Assembly (NCBI RefSeq): GCF_000632985.1
Contig: NZ_CP007481.1
Location: 558,001 to 622,000, forward strand
DNA length: 64,000 nt
Source: Neorickettsia helminthoeca str. Oregon
Lineage (GTDB): Bacteria > Pseudomonadota > Alphaproteobacteria > Rickettsiales > Anaplasmataceae
Reading direction: 5' to 3'
The position numbers were made by a program, and so were the translations under genes. Positions 9,094-18,747 of the stretch are shown piece by piece (the stretch's first letter is position 1; each line of letters begins with the position of its first letter). The notes under the pieces were generated by a model, which worked only from the letters and a program-made list of their open reading frames with translations, was not told the origin of the DNA and searched no databases.

Positions 9094-9621
9094 TTTTATC
9101 TCTTAATCTATTCACCGCCTACATTTTTCCGTCGCCTACATAGAGAGAGGCAGCTTACGTAATTCTCCAATATATTCGCTGGTAGCAACACTAGAACCTC
9201 AGGAGACATAAGTACAACTCTATGATATAAAAGATCACAACCAACTTTCCTAGGATTTTAGAGTGATCTCCTTGATCAAATTATAATTTATTTTCCCAGA
9301 CCGATGTACATGGTCAGGTCATCTCCAACAGCTGGAAAAGGATAAAACAATTGATCCACACAGTGGCCAAGCTTCAGACAGAACAGAAAAAGACATCCAG
9401 CGCAACTGCATATCCAAAAAGCAGGTAATGCAAGATATTAGGGGGTTATAACACACAATTCGGGAAGAAAAATGGCTGCATAATACCAACCCGATCGTAC
9501 TCAGTAATCTTGAATCAATTCACCAACACTCAGAGCTAGAAAAATTTGCGTACTACCAAATCAAAACAACCAAGACTAGATTATAGCATATATCAGTTAA
9601 AATTGTATCAGTATTAGAATT
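9094..9621. other. Long intergenic region without recognisable gene
   Basis: A 528-base spacer between nuoE (its 3' end) and the start of the 853-residue gene, both on the minus strand. No open frame of note, tRNA or structured RNA was recognised. A minus-strand TATAAT near 9282-9287 has only a poor -35, so the promoter of the downstream gene is uncertain. Part of the region may be decayed sequence. Confidence 0.6.
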
Positions 9622-10140
9622 TTATTTTAATTTAGATATCAAACGAATTACGGATTTTTCATCTAATTCCTCAAAATAATCATTGTTGATTTGGATAACT
9701 GGTGCATTCACACACGCCCCTAAACACTCCACTTCAACCAGGGAAAATTTTCCATCTTCGGTCGATTGACCAACCCGTATCGAAAGCTCTTTTGCAATCG
9801 CGTTACATATACGATCCGCTCCCCTGAGCCAGCATGGGGTAGTCCTGCAAACTTGAATGAGATATTTGCCTACGGGAGCAGTATTGAACATACTATAGAA
9901 AGAAGCAACTTCATAAACCCTTATCACAGGCATATCTAATAATTGGGCTATATAGTCCATTGCAGCAATAGGGATCCAGTTTTCGTTTTGTTCCTGGACA
10001 AGGTGTAGCAGTGGAAGGACGGCACTTCTTTTATGAGATGAAGGATATCTAGCCAGTATTTGCTCTACCTTTTCTAGGTTCTCGCAACTGAAGACAAACT
10101 TATCAGTCTGGACAGAAGAATGAGCAACATGTTTTTTCAT
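9622..10140 (-). CDS. nuoE: NADH-quinone oxidoreductase subunit E
   Basis: NuoE (24 kDa subunit) holds the N1a [2Fe-2S] cluster in the NADH-oxidising arm of complex I. The 172-residue protein has the four ligands in the family pattern: Cys98 and Cys103 (VCRTTPC), Cys139 and Cys143 (CLGAC). The helical N-terminal part contains the usual YP..RSAVLPLL and EVASFYSMF blocks. It lies three bases after ubiB on the same strand and apart from other nuo genes, consistent with the scattered nuo loci of Rickettsiales. Confidence 0.96.
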   Translation of the reverse strand: MKKHVAHSSVQTDKFVFSCENLEKVEQILARYPSSHKRSAVLPLLHLVQEQNENWIPIAAMDYIAQLLDMPVIRVYEVASFYSMFNTAPVGKYLIQVCRTTPCWLRGADRICNAIAKELSIRVGQSTEDGKFSLVEVECLGACVNAPVIQINNDYFEELDEKSVIRLISKLK

Positions 10141-10143
10141 AGT

Positions 10144-11526
10144 TCAAAGAAATCTAAAAGCAAGAATAAAGAAAAAATTCATGATCGATGCAAACCAGAG
10201 CCAAAAAAACACACTCCTCCTTGAGCAATCTTCTACACCACTCCTCGTCCCTGAAGCATTATTCTCGCCAAAAGTATCCCTCAAGACGACTATCGCCTCT
10301 TCGAACTTCTCTTTCATCACCTTTAGCGGATTCATTTCAGTTTTATACCATTTTCTTATCAGAGGTTCTATAATTCGCCATATATTTGTTTCAGGGTGAA
10401 TCCTGGCGCAATTTGACTCAAGGAACATAAGGTTCTTTTGGATGAGTACAAGATTCGGATTGATTTCGATCTCGAAATCTCTGGAGAGTTTGAAGAAATC
10501 CCCAAGTAATTGGGACAGTGAGATCTCCCTTAATGTTTTCCCCAATATCGGTTCCCCAAGAGCGCGACAGGCAGAAGCGAAATTCGCTCGAGACCTATCC
10601 ACGTAACCTGCTGAATAATGAATCTCAGCAACACGATTATAATCTTGATCCAAAAAGCCCTTTATCAATTCTAACAGGTATATTTTGGTTTTTTTATCGA
10701 TTCTGCCGACAATACCGAAATCCACTAATCCAACTTTGTTGCCGGGAGTAACGAATATATTCCCAGGATGTATATCTCCATGAAAAAATCCATTTCTATA
10801 AACCTGTTTAAAGAAGACTACGATCAGTTTTCTTGCAAACTCAGAATCGCACAGATTGCACTTCGTCAGAGGTACACCCAGCATCCATGACATGGTAAGT
10901 ACACGTGTACTAGTCAGATTCCAAAAGACTCTAGGCATGATGACTTCAGTATCATAACGTGAATTATCCCTCATTTCTGATAAGGATGCTGCTTCCATCT
11001 TAAGATCAAGCTCACAGTTAACAGATGCCGTAAACCTCTTGAGTATAGGTATCAAATTAAACCGCTTCGACAGAAAGCAGGAAAAAATACGCGCAACAAA
11101 AAAAGCAATTCTGATATCACGTTTAAAAATCTTTTCTATATTGGGTTTCAGGACCTTTATAGCAACGACATCGCCGGAAAGAGTTGTCGCTTTATGGATT
11201 TGAGCAATTGATGCAGAAGCCACTGGTTCCTCACTGATCCAGGAAAAAAGATCCTCGACTTTGGATGAGAATTCCTTTTCAAGTGAAGCCTTTATAAAGG
11301 CATAGTCCACAGGTTTGACATCATCACACAACTTTCTCAATGCAGTACCCAGGCCAGGACCTATCAGATCCCCCATGCTGGAAAAAAACTGCCCAAATTT
11401 TATGAAAGCTGGCCCCATAGCCTCCATCCCGGAAACTAGATTATGATACTTCTTTCTAAAAAAAAGCTCAAAATACGAATAACAGATGAAATATGCTATC
11501 CTGAAGCCTCTGAAAAGTGTGTACAT
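10144..11526 (-). CDS. ubiB: ABC1/UbiB-family kinase-like protein, ubiquinone synthesis
   Basis: UbiB is an atypical kinase/ATPase needed for ubiquinone production. Over 460 residues it shows the family marker KFGQ (43-46), a nucleotide-loop Ala/Ser-rich segment SASIAQIHKA (104-113), the ATP-binding lysine in VAIKV, the catalytic HGDIHPGN (249-256) and the metal-binding VDFG (268-271). A hydrophobic C-terminal segment (about 440-459) would anchor it in the membrane, as in the family. It probably shares a transcript with nuoE. Confidence 0.94.
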   Translation of the reverse strand: MYTLFRGFRIAYFICYSYFELFFRKKYHNLVSGMEAMGPAFIKFGQFFSSMGDLIGPGLGTALRKLCDDVKPVDYAFIKASLEKEFSSKVEDLFSWISEEPVASASIAQIHKATTLSGDVVAIKVLKPNIEKIFKRDIRIAFFVARIFSCFLSKRFNLIPILKRFTASVNCELDLKMEAASLSEMRDNSRYDTEVIMPRVFWNLTSTRVLTMSWMLGVPLTKCNLCDSEFARKLIVVFFKQVYRNGFFHGDIHPGNIFVTPGNKVGLVDFGIVGRIDKKTKIYLLELIKGFLDQDYNRVAEIHYSAGYVDRSRANFASACRALGEPILGKTLREISLSQLLGDFFKLSRDFEIEINPNLVLIQKNLMFLESNCARIHPETNIWRIIEPLIRKWYKTEMNPLKVMKEKFEEAIVVLRDTFGENNASGTRSGVEDCSRRSVFFWLWFASIMNFFFILAFRFL

Positions 11527-11655
11527 GCTCTAACTTTAATCACTACAAAGCACAGCTGCAAACCCACGGAGACAATTATTTCCACTAAGCGGGTGAGTCG
11601 GTGTCGGAGAATAGAGAATTCAATGCATGAAGGATGCAAAAATCACATTAATTCA

Positions 11656-11681
11656 ATTAACTTCTGATATTAACTTCTGAT
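11656..11681. repeat. Perfect 13-bp tandem direct repeat
   Basis: Two adjoining copies of ATTAACTTCTGAT without a spacer, upstream of the promoter of the IalB-like gene. Thirteen bases gives slightly more than one helical turn, so a binding site is possible but unproven. Confidence 0.8.
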
Positions 11682-11798
11682 GCTGTATATGAGACCCGCT
11701 GTCTGCAAATACAATGCGGGTAAAGAAATATGCATACAGATCGGCAGACTCAGAGAATAAGGTATACTTACATACCTTACATGCGACACAACTCCCAT

Positions 11799-11827
11799 TT
11801 GAAGATTTTGATATTTTCCTGTAATAT
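11799..11827 (+). promoter_or_regulatory. Predicted promoter of the IalB-like gene
   Basis: TTGAAG (11799-11804), 17 bases, then TAATAT (11822-11827). A transcript from here would start near 11834. That excludes the upstream ATG codons at 11730 and 11781 and supports translation from GTG at 11856. Confidence 0.6.
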
Positions 11828-11855
11828 ACTCTTTTATTTAGCTTATTCCGACTCC

Positions 11856-12446
11856 GTGAAAAAGATATCCCTGATCTTATCATTTTTTTGTTTCTTTCAG
11901 TGTTTTACGGCCTCAGCAGAAAGTCCAAAAGCGCTGCAGTCTTTCGAAAATTGGACCCTTTATACACAAATTGAAGATGGTCAAAAAGTGTATTTCATTG
12001 CTGCCACGCCTGTGGGGAGATCGGGTAATTATACATCTAGAGGGGCACAACATATCTGGGTGAGGTGCATAAGCAAGAATATTGACGAAGTAAGCATTAC
12101 TCCAGGATATCCATACAAGGGGGATTATTATCCGCAGGTCGCCACCTATAAAAAGAAAGAAGATTTCCTGAAGTACAAACAGGGTATGATGGAAAATGCC
12201 AAAAAGGGAGAGTGTAGAGTGAAGAATCCGTCAGCCTCATACGTGTTCGATGTATTGGATGGCGACATAGCTTGGCTGAAAAATGTTGAAGATGATGAGA
12301 ATGCTATTAAGTCTATGAAGTCAGATATTTATGCAGTGGTCGTTGCTAAATCAAGGAAGGGAACCTGCTCCCTTGATCTGTATTCGTTGAAAGGTTTCGC
12401 AAAGGCACATAATAAAATGAAAGAGCTCTGTGAAAAGGTCTTCTAG
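11856..12446 (+). CDS. Exported IalB-family-like protein
   Basis: Reading from GTG at 11856 gives a 196-residue protein with a textbook signal peptide: MKK, a hydrophobic core ISLILSFFCFFQCF, and cleavage after TASA. The mature part (FENWTLYTQ, then a strand-rich region with VGRSGNYTSRG and TPGYPYKGDYYP) resembles the invasion-associated locus B fold found in many alphaproteobacterial small periplasmic or surface proteins. Three cysteines remain in the mature chain. A longer reading from ATG 11730 would bury the signal peptide and precede the predicted promoter. Function is inferred only at family level; I am moderately sure of the IalB relationship. Confidence 0.7.
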   Translation: MKKISLILSFFCFFQCFTASAESPKALQSFENWTLYTQIEDGQKVYFIAATPVGRSGNYTSRGAQHIWVRCISKNIDEVSITPGYPYKGDYYPQVATYKKKEDFLKYKQGMMENAKKGECRVKNPSASYVFDVLDGDIAWLKNVEDDENAIKSMKSDIYAVVVAKSRKGTCSLDLYSLKGFAKAHNKMKELCEKVF

Positions 12447-12647
12447 GATACTCCAATCCTGAAGTCACACATTATTTTGATGGCGCTCTCTTGACACCTT
12501 CTGCGATTGTTTCCCAGACTGTCCGGTTGCAAAATTCTTAACGTGCCTCTTGAAATTTCTTGAACTCATAGCAGTATCGCGACACTTCCTATTGATTTAT
12601 TTGATTTTATGTCATAATCTGCAGTTTTGATTGTTTCAGAGCTTTTG

Positions 12648-12944
12648 ATGACCAAAGAAGTAGTAAAGAGTGTTGATCTCATCAACATCGTTGCAGAGGG
12701 CGCTTCGATTCCTAAGGGGCAGGCTAAACATGCTATAAATGCATTGTACGAGTACATATATGACTCTCTTAAGAAGAAAAAATCCATCAGAATTCCGAAA
12801 GTCGGGACTCTATCCGTAGTGAAGAAAAAGGCGACGACTTATTGTGATCCAAAGACTAAGCAAATGGTCAAACAGGCCGAAACTGAGAGGATAAAATTCA
12901 CTATCAGCAGCGTTATCAAGGGTGATTTGAAATCTGGAAGCTAA
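12648..12944 (+). CDS. HU/IHF-family DNA-binding protein
   Basis: A 98-residue histone-like protein. The helical dimerisation half (TKEVVKSVDLINIVAE) is followed by the beta-arm segment with IRIPKVGTLSVVKKKA and a basic tail. The usual GRNP of the arm tip is replaced by CDPKT, so bending properties may differ from classic HU. The ATG at 12648 is preferred; an in-frame TTG at 12627 would add seven residues not typical of the family. It lies just upstream of yebC, possibly in the same transcript. Confidence 0.85.
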   Translation: MTKEVVKSVDLINIVAEGASIPKGQAKHAINALYEYIYDSLKKKKSIRIPKVGTLSVVKKKATTYCDPKTKQMVKQAETERIKFTISSVIKGDLKSGS

Positions 12945-12980
12945 GAATTCGTTCCTTCATTATAGGCACAAAATCACATC

Positions 12981-13709
12981 ATGGCTGGTCACTCTCAGTA
13001 CGCGAATATAAAACACAGAAAAGGTGCTCAGGACGCAAAAAAGGCAAAAAAGTTCACTAAACTTAGAAGAGAATTGGTTGTTGCTGCGCGTTCTGGCATA
13101 CCTGATCCTGCATTTAATCCAAGGCTGCGTTCCGCTTTAGCTAACGCGCGACGTCAGGGACTTCCAAAGGACAAAATTGAAGCCGCCTTTAAAAGTGCCA
13201 GTAACAAAACTGATGCCGATGATTATCAAGAAATCTATTACATGGCTTCGGGCTCTGGGGAGATGTGGCCCAATGGAATTTCAGTTGTAGTTGACGCACT
13301 CACGAATAACAAAAACAGGACCGCCTCAGAGGTAAGACATATTTTATCAAAGTTCGGTTTTGTTTTTGCTGAGCTTTCATTCATGTTTGATCGCTTAGGG
13401 TTGTTTTCATATGCAGAGTCAGTAGATCTGGATAGATTGATTGAATTTGCCTTAGAAATAGGTGCACTAGATGTGAAAAAGGAAAATAAGCGACATAATG
13501 TATACTCGAACAAGGAAGACTTCAGTAGGATTGCTGATGAGCTCTCCAAGGAATTCGGGGATTGTGAGTATTCGGGCCTCGTGTGGGTACCAAAGTCACC
13601 TCAGATTGCCTCTAAGGAGGTCCAGCAAAACCTGGAAAAAATGCTAGAAGCACTCGAGGAGAATGATGATGTACAGAACGTCTACACCTCCATCAGTCTC
13701 GAGGACTAA
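12981..13709 (+). CDS. yebC: YebC/PmpR-family regulatory protein
   Basis: The 242-residue protein starts MAGHSQYANIKHRKGAQDAK, the near-universal YebC N-terminus, followed by the three-domain YebC pattern. It includes the block LPKDKIEAAFK and a C-terminal end at the usual length. Family members act in transcription or in translation of difficult (for example polyproline) sequences. The gene follows the HU-type gene by 36 bases. Confidence 0.95.
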   Translation: MAGHSQYANIKHRKGAQDAKKAKKFTKLRRELVVAARSGIPDPAFNPRLRSALANARRQGLPKDKIEAAFKSASNKTDADDYQEIYYMASGSGEMWPNGISVVVDALTNNKNRTASEVRHILSKFGFVFAELSFMFDRLGLFSYAESVDLDRLIEFALEIGALDVKKENKRHNVYSNKEDFSRIADELSKEFGDCEYSGLVWVPKSPQIASKEVQQNLEKMLEALEENDDVQNVYTSISLED

Positions 13710-13789
13710 GCTGGAAATCCAGTGAGGATAAAAGATCAATAGAATAAAGTAGGGCCCACCAAAAGCTGAAGGGTCAACCAAGGGGGGAT

Positions 13790-13864
13790 CAGTGGCGGTC
13801 CTTCACAGGATAGGAGCATCGTACCCAAGGCGGGAGCATTTTGGATAGCACTCGGCCGCCACTG
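13790..13864. terminator. Inverted repeat in the yebC/groEL convergent gap
   Basis: CAGTGGCGG (13790-13798) and CCGCCACTG (13856-13864) are perfect 9-base inverted copies separated by 57 bases, in a GC-rich stretch between two convergent genes. No T-run follows, so it is not a standard intrinsic terminator. It could act as a bidirectional structure or be the ends of a small RNA. Confidence 0.4.
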
Positions 13865-13907
13865 GGATACCTACACATCGTTTTGCAGGGATCAGAGATG
13901 GGGGTTT

Positions 13908-15554
13908 TTAGAAACCACCCATTCCACCCATTCCACCAGGCATCATTGGAGCGCCGCCGGCATTATCTTTGGTAGGTAGATCAACGATAAGAGCTTCTGT
14001 AGTCACAAGAACGCTTGCTACGGAGACCGCACTTTCGAGTGCTACACGTACGACCTTTGCAGGGTCGATGATACCAGCTTTGAACGCATCCACATATTGA
14101 AGCTTCCTCGCATCAAAGATTCTGTTGATATCCTTCGATTCAAGTAAGTTGTGAACTATCACAGATGCATCCTCACCCGCATTCTCGACGATCTGAGAGA
14201 TTGGCGCTTTGAGAGCCGCTTTCACGATATTGATACCAGCCTGCTCATCATCATCATCAGAAGAAAGCTCCTCAAGCACTTTAATTGCATTCAATAAAGT
14301 AGCTCCACCACCTGGTACTATACCTTCTTCAACTGCAGCTCGCGTTGCGTGCAATGCATCTTCGACCCTGTCTTTACGCTCTTTTACCTCGACTTCAGTA
14401 GCACCACCGACTTTGAGAACTGCGACTCCACCAGCAAGTTTAGCAAGTCTTTCTTGGAGTTTTTCCTTATCGTAATCAGAAGTGGTTTTCTCTATCTGTG
14501 TTTTAATTTGATTTACTCTTGCGCTTATAGCATCCTTACTACCGTTTCCGTCGACTATTGTAGTGGAATCTTTGGAAATAATGATACTTTTCGCAGTACC
14601 TAGATCTTCCACAGTCAGACTTTCAACGGTGACACCGATATCATCACTGACAAGACTTCTAGCTCCAGTTAGTATTCTGATGTCTTCAAGCATTTCAGCT
14701 CTGCGATCGCCAAAGCCTGGAGCTTTAACAGCACATGCTTTGAGACTACCGCGCATCTTGCTGAGAACAAGAGAGGTCAATGCTTCACCTTCAACATCTT
14801 CAGCAATGATCACAACTGCCCTATTTGAACGTACAATTGTCTCTAGTAGCGAAACCATCGGCTGTATACTAGACAACTTTTTGTTGGCGATTAGGATATA
14901 AGGATTATCGAATTCAACAATCATCTTCTCCGAATTGGTTATGAAATAAGGAGAAACGTATCCTCTATCAAAGACCATACCTTTGACCACGGATACAGAG
15001 AACTCTTCGAGGCCTTTACCCTCTTCTACTGTAATAACCCCTTCTTTACCGACTTTATTCATAGCTTCGGCGATTTTATTTCCGATTTCGCTATTGCCGT
15101 TAGCTGAAATTGAAGCAACCTGTGCTATCTCTTCCTCTGAGTCTATCTTTTTGGCAATTGATTGAATGTGTTTCACAACTGCATCGCGTGCACGCTTCAT
15201 TCCGGCCTTTAACTTCATCCTGGACCTCTGAGCAGCAATGTGCTTGTGCGCATTTTTGATCATATTACCAACCAACATAGTTGCAGTTGTCGTACCATCA
15301 CCCGCCTTCTCATTTGCCTGCGAAGTAGCCTGATTTAAGAGTTCAACTATTTTTGCTACTTTTTCATCTTCCGGTTTCAATGCGTTGATGACTTTATAAC
15401 CGTCTTTTGTTACTTCCGGGCCACCGTAGGATTTACTCATGATCACCGGTCTGCCTTCTGGTCCAAGAGTCACGCCAGCACTCGAGACAACTAGGTCTGC
15501 TGCTTCACGAATGACTTTCTGTAACTGCTCACCACTTATTACTTCGTTTGGCAT
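13908..15554 (-). CDS. groEL: Chaperonin GroEL
   Basis: The 548-residue Hsp60 subunit forms the double-ring folding chamber. Motifs include the nucleotide-binding GDGTTTA (85-91), LGPEGRPV at the N-terminus, EGIVPGGGA, and the C-terminal Gly/Met tail GGMGGMGGF. The ATG shares one base with the groES stop (TAATG), so translation is coupled. The sequence has Anaplasmataceae character, closest in feel to Neorickettsia. Confidence 0.98.
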   Translation of the reverse strand: MPNEVISGEQLQKVIREAADLVVSSAGVTLGPEGRPVIMSKSYGGPEVTKDGYKVINALKPEDEKVAKIVELLNQATSQANEKAGDGTTTATMLVGNMIKNAHKHIAAQRSRMKLKAGMKRARDAVVKHIQSIAKKIDSEEEIAQVASISANGNSEIGNKIAEAMNKVGKEGVITVEEGKGLEEFSVSVVKGMVFDRGYVSPYFITNSEKMIVEFDNPYILIANKKLSSIQPMVSLLETIVRSNRAVVIIAEDVEGEALTSLVLSKMRGSLKACAVKAPGFGDRRAEMLEDIRILTGARSLVSDDIGVTVESLTVEDLGTAKSIIISKDSTTIVDGNGSKDAISARVNQIKTQIEKTTSDYDKEKLQERLAKLAGGVAVLKVGGATEVEVKERKDRVEDALHATRAAVEEGIVPGGGATLLNAIKVLEELSSDDDDEQAGINIVKAALKAPISQIVENAGEDASVIVHNLLESKDINRIFDARKLQYVDAFKAGIIDPAKVVRVALESAVSVASVLVTTEALIVDLPTKDNAGGAPMMPGGMGGMGGF

Positions 15555-15856
15555 TATTTACCCTCCTTTACAGCTATAATATCTGATTCTTTCATTACGA
15601 CGTACTCAACACCATCATGCTCTACTTCGCTGCCTGCCCATTTTCTGTATAGCACGACATCGCCTTCTTTAACACAAACTGGATCAAAAGTACCATTCGA
15701 ATTTTTAGCTCCCTGGCCAACTGCTACAACTACGCCAATAGTCGGTTTTTTCTTTGCCGAATCAGGGATGTATATACCACTTGCTCCATCCTGCTCCTCT
15801 TGAGGCTTTATGAGCACCTGGTCGTGCAGCATTTTCAATCCTATATTCATAGACAT
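15554..15856 (-). CDS. groES: Co-chaperonin GroES
   Basis: A 100-residue Hsp10 with the mobile-loop region around [19 protein letters not shown] and the end motif [11 protein letters not shown]. It is the first gene of the groESL operon. An AGGAG ribosome-binding site lies 5-9 bases before the ATG, and a heat-shock-like promoter sits about 50 bases upstream. Confidence 0.97.
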   Translation of the reverse strand: MSMNIGLKMLHDQVLIKPQEEQDGASGIYIPDSAKKKPTIGVVVAVGQGAKNSNGTFDPVCVKEGDVVLYRKWAGSEVEHDGVEYVVMKESDIIAVKEGK

Positions 15857-15907
15857 CTTTTCTCCTATAAGTTTATCTAAACGTATTTCAATGACCTACA
15901 AACACAA

Positions 15908-15936
15908 ATATCGTGATGACTGTTGTATTTTTCAAG
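15908..15936 (-). promoter_or_regulatory. Predicted sigma-32 heat-shock promoter of groESL
   Basis: On the minus strand CTTGAAA (15930-15936) is followed after 14 bases by CACGATAT (15908-15915), close to the sigma-32 consensus (CTTGAAA, then CCCCATNT). The position is right for the operon, about 50 bases before groES. No CIRCE inverted repeat is seen, so positive control by RpoH is the likely mode. Confidence 0.65.
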
Positions 15937-16013
15937 ATCCTCAGGAGATGTTTTACAATTATTTGCTTGTAAGAAAGCTCAGCCTTTTCCACCGAGCTTA
16001 CACAGCCGAGATA

Positions 16014-16973
16014 CTATCTTAGATTTTTGTCTCCGCTGGACTTTACTTCGATACACAGATCTATCAACCTCAACTGAAGCATAGTGAATCTACCTTTAAC
16101 GTGGAGCTTATATTGTCTTTCGATTTTGGGTAAATTTAGAAGCAGTATCTTGGCTGTTTTCCCGCATGAATGATTGGAGGATACATTTTCGATCATCTCC
16201 AGATCATAGAACTGGTTTTTCCTGAGACGTTTGACTATTTCATATTTTGGCATACCTTTCGCTGTATCGGAAATGATTTCAAGAACGGCGTTACAGTATT
16301 TCATTAAACAGCGTATTATCAACAGACCTTCACTATCTGAGTATTGCTTGATGTGTGAACTAATCTTTTGAGTATCTAAAGTGATGATGCTTCTACAGAG
16401 CTCATTTATGGATGGAGAAATACTATCCAGTATGGTGCTCAACGACTCCGCTGTTATTAGTTCATCCTCGAAGTAATATTTGAGTTTTATAATTTCTTCC
16501 TCGATCGGGAAATCATTCGCACGGAGATATTTAGTTACGATCCCTACCGCGCTCGGTTCGAAGCGTATAGAATGTTTCCTGGCGTAGTACAGGATTAGAT
16601 CCTCTAATGTGGCATCATTTTTCGAAAAAGCAATTTTCAGCACATCGCTTCTCTCGCTTTTCAAGGAAAATGGCTCAGTAGAGTACAAACAGAGGAAATG
16701 CTCAATTTTTCCTACCTTTGAAATCGGAAACTTATGGTCGTCGTATATAAGGAAGAGCTTCCCGAAACAAGATAAGGATTGAAGCTTCTCTAGCAACATC
16801 ACATTCGAGCAATCCTTGAATCGGGTATGCTCAACGGTAAGTGAGACTGTATTCCTCAAGAGTGAGATGAACTCCCTGAGATAGGCAAGGTATACTGACT
16901 CAGACTGACCTTCGAAGAGGAAAATCCGTTTTGAGGATAAATCCAAAGAAAGAAGCTCAGCTATCTTACTCAT
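16014..16973 (-). CDS. holA: DNA polymerase III subunit delta
   Basis: A 319-residue protein consistent with HolA, the clamp-loader subunit that opens the beta clamp. It shows the family's overall plan: an N-terminal Rossmann-like region with LFEGQSESVYLAYL, a degenerate ATPase core (FLIYDDHKFPISKV, KIAFSK), then an all-helical C-terminal third (LLIIRCLMKYCNAV, QLRLIDLCIEVKSS). Conservation in the family is low and no catalytic motif is expected, so the call rests on layout and length. It begins three bases after the ppiD-like gene on the same strand. Confidence 0.65.
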   Translation of the reverse strand: MSKIAELLSLDLSSKRIFLFEGQSESVYLAYLREFISLLRNTVSLTVEHTRFKDCSNVMLLEKLQSLSCFGKLFLIYDDHKFPISKVGKIEHFLCLYSTEPFSLKSERSDVLKIAFSKNDATLEDLILYYARKHSIRFEPSAVGIVTKYLRANDFPIEEEIIKLKYYFEDELITAESLSTILDSISPSINELCRSIITLDTQKISSHIKQYSDSEGLLIIRCLMKYCNAVLEIISDTAKGMPKYEIVKRLRKNQFYDLEMIENVSSNHSCGKTAKILLLNLPKIERQYKLHVKGRFTMLQLRLIDLCIEVKSSGDKNLR

Positions 16974-16976
16974 AGA

Positions 16977-18743
16977 CTAAAGAAGATCCTTGATCAAGTT
17001 GTTGGTGACCTTCACTTTGAATTCATTAACTGCAGTCTGGATCAGCTCACTTAGCATGGAGAACCCCAGTTCTTCACGAATCTTTGCTTCAATTGATGCG
17101 AGGACTACTTCATCTGGCTCGGGTTTTCTTTTCTCCAGGACCTTGCCTATGAAGAAGTATTTTTCAGATTCAAAAAGCTTCGTTGTATCACCGACGCTCA
17201 AATTGAAGATCTCAGCAATGAAATCATCTGAGTATTCATAGTGTAATCGTTTACTTTTACTGACATCTGGTCTGTACAGATCTATGGTTTGCTCGCGGTG
17301 ATTATTGGATACCAATTTTTCCTGTAATAATCTGAAAGCAATCTGTTCTTGTTTTCGCGAAGAGACTGCTTTGATTACGGCTGCCCTGACTTTTTCAAAC
17401 GGTTGTTCAGCCGCTGGCTCTACAGAGGTGACACTGAAAATAATCAGTTCATTAGCAGGACTAACAAGCTCGTGTTGAATGCCTTTCTCCTTTTTGAATA
17501 TCTCCTCAAGCAGATTACCATCGATGTTAATTGCATTACCCTCTTTATCTCTGGAATCTTTTCCGATTGGGCCAACTCGTTGGAGTTTTATACCGTACTT
17601 CTCTTTGAGAGTTTCCCAATCTGCACCTGAGGCAAGGTCTTCACCTATTTGACCGGCTAGCAGACCCAACTTATCCAGAACCATGAACTTAGACAATTCC
17701 GCGATACTTTTTTCTTTGTCCGCAGCTGAGACAGGAACAATTTTTACGACTCTATAGAGGTAAAACTTACCCATATCTTTGATGATCAACCACTTATTAC
17801 CGTCCCATTGGAGACTCTTAGGGAGGAAACTTGGTAAATCTATTTTAAAAGCACCATCTATATGTTTGATATCGTTTGCATAGAACTCGGGATTAGCAGC
17901 TATGGATTTCTTCATTCTCTCTGCGTCTTCGCGAGACTCGAACTCTATATAATCGACATAGTATCTTTTCCCTAGTTGTAGACTTTCAAACTTTTTCTGG
18001 ACTTCTGAATCAGTGACTGAGATGAGTTCTTTTTTAACTGTCTGCTCTGAGATAGTCGCATATTCAGCTGTTCTGTACTCTTCACCGATGAAGCCTCCCT
18101 TATTCTCGTTGTAGAAGGATAAAAGTTCGGCCTCTGTCGGTACAGCGACGCTTGGGAGTTCACTCTTATTTACCTTTATCACATCGACCTTCCTGATCTG
18201 ATACTCCAAGTCATAGAAAAGTCTAGCCAATTTCCCGTAATCCCCTTGAATATGGAAAAAAGGTGTAAAAAGAAATTCCTTTGCTATCTCCTGTTTTACT
18301 TTTTCTATGTACTCCCTCTCCGTGAGGTCATTACGATCTAGGAAGTTCTCCAGCTTGGCACGACTAAATTTGTTATCATCGAGGAAGAGCTCATTCCTTT
18401 TTATTTTATCGATCGCTATGGAATCGTGAATATGGAGATTCATCCGTTTAAGGAGCTGTGCTATCACTTTCTCCTGAATGAGATTAGTTAACACCATTCT
18501 CCCGACCCCCATTTCTTTGAGCTGGGAACTAGAAAGTCCAAAATTGAACATACTTTGGATGTACCTCTCACTTTTTCTGTACTCGGAAAGAAAAGCATCC
18601 ACAGTGATTTTCTCTCTCCCTACGGATGCTACTACGTCTGAATTTCTTTCTATCAACGCGCCGTTTATTGCTGTACCTAGAAGTGCTAGAATAACGAGCA
18701 CCAGAACGGACCATTTTGAAAAGAGGATTCTTTTTAGCTGCAT
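16977..18743 (-). CDS. PpiD/SurA-like periplasmic folding protein
   Basis: The 588-residue protein has one N-terminal membrane anchor (about 10-30) and then the SurA-N-type chaperone region (VASVGREKITVDAFLSEYRK), as in PpiD. The middle, where PpiD has a parvulin domain, lacks the GGDLG-type signature and looks degenerate. It probably acts as an inner-membrane-tethered chaperone for proteins leaving SecYEG rather than as an isomerase. The C-terminal part (residues 400-588) is again chaperone-like helical sequence. Its start codon lies four bases from that of the divergent CCA-adding enzyme. Confidence 0.8.
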   Translation of the reverse strand: MQLKRILFSKWSVLVLVILALLGTAINGALIERNSDVVASVGREKITVDAFLSEYRKSERYIQSMFNFGLSSSQLKEMGVGRMVLTNLIQEKVIAQLLKRMNLHIHDSIAIDKIKRNELFLDDNKFSRAKLENFLDRNDLTEREYIEKVKQEIAKEFLFTPFFHIQGDYGKLARLFYDLEYQIRKVDVIKVNKSELPSVAVPTEAELLSFYNENKGGFIGEEYRTAEYATISEQTVKKELISVTDSEVQKKFESLQLGKRYYVDYIEFESREDAERMKKSIAANPEFYANDIKHIDGAFKIDLPSFLPKSLQWDGNKWLIIKDMGKFYLYRVVKIVPVSAADKEKSIAELSKFMVLDKLGLLAGQIGEDLASGADWETLKEKYGIKLQRVGPIGKDSRDKEGNAINIDGNLLEEIFKKEKGIQHELVSPANELIIFSVTSVEPAAEQPFEKVRAAVIKAVSSRKQEQIAFRLLQEKLVSNNHREQTIDLYRPDVSKSKRLHYEYSDDFIAEIFNLSVGDTTKLFESEKYFFIGKVLEKRKPEPDEVVLASIEAKIREELGFSMLSELIQTAVNEFKVKVTNNLIKDLL

Positions 18744-18747
18744 AGTA

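Larger units (their letters stand above)
11527..11855. other. Divergent intergenic region with tandem 13-bp repeat
   Basis: This spacer separates divergent ubiB and the exported-protein gene. It holds a perfect tandem repeat of ATTAACTTCTGAT (11656-11668 and 11669-11681) and a plus-strand promoter (11799-11827). No RNA gene was recognised. Confidence 0.6.
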
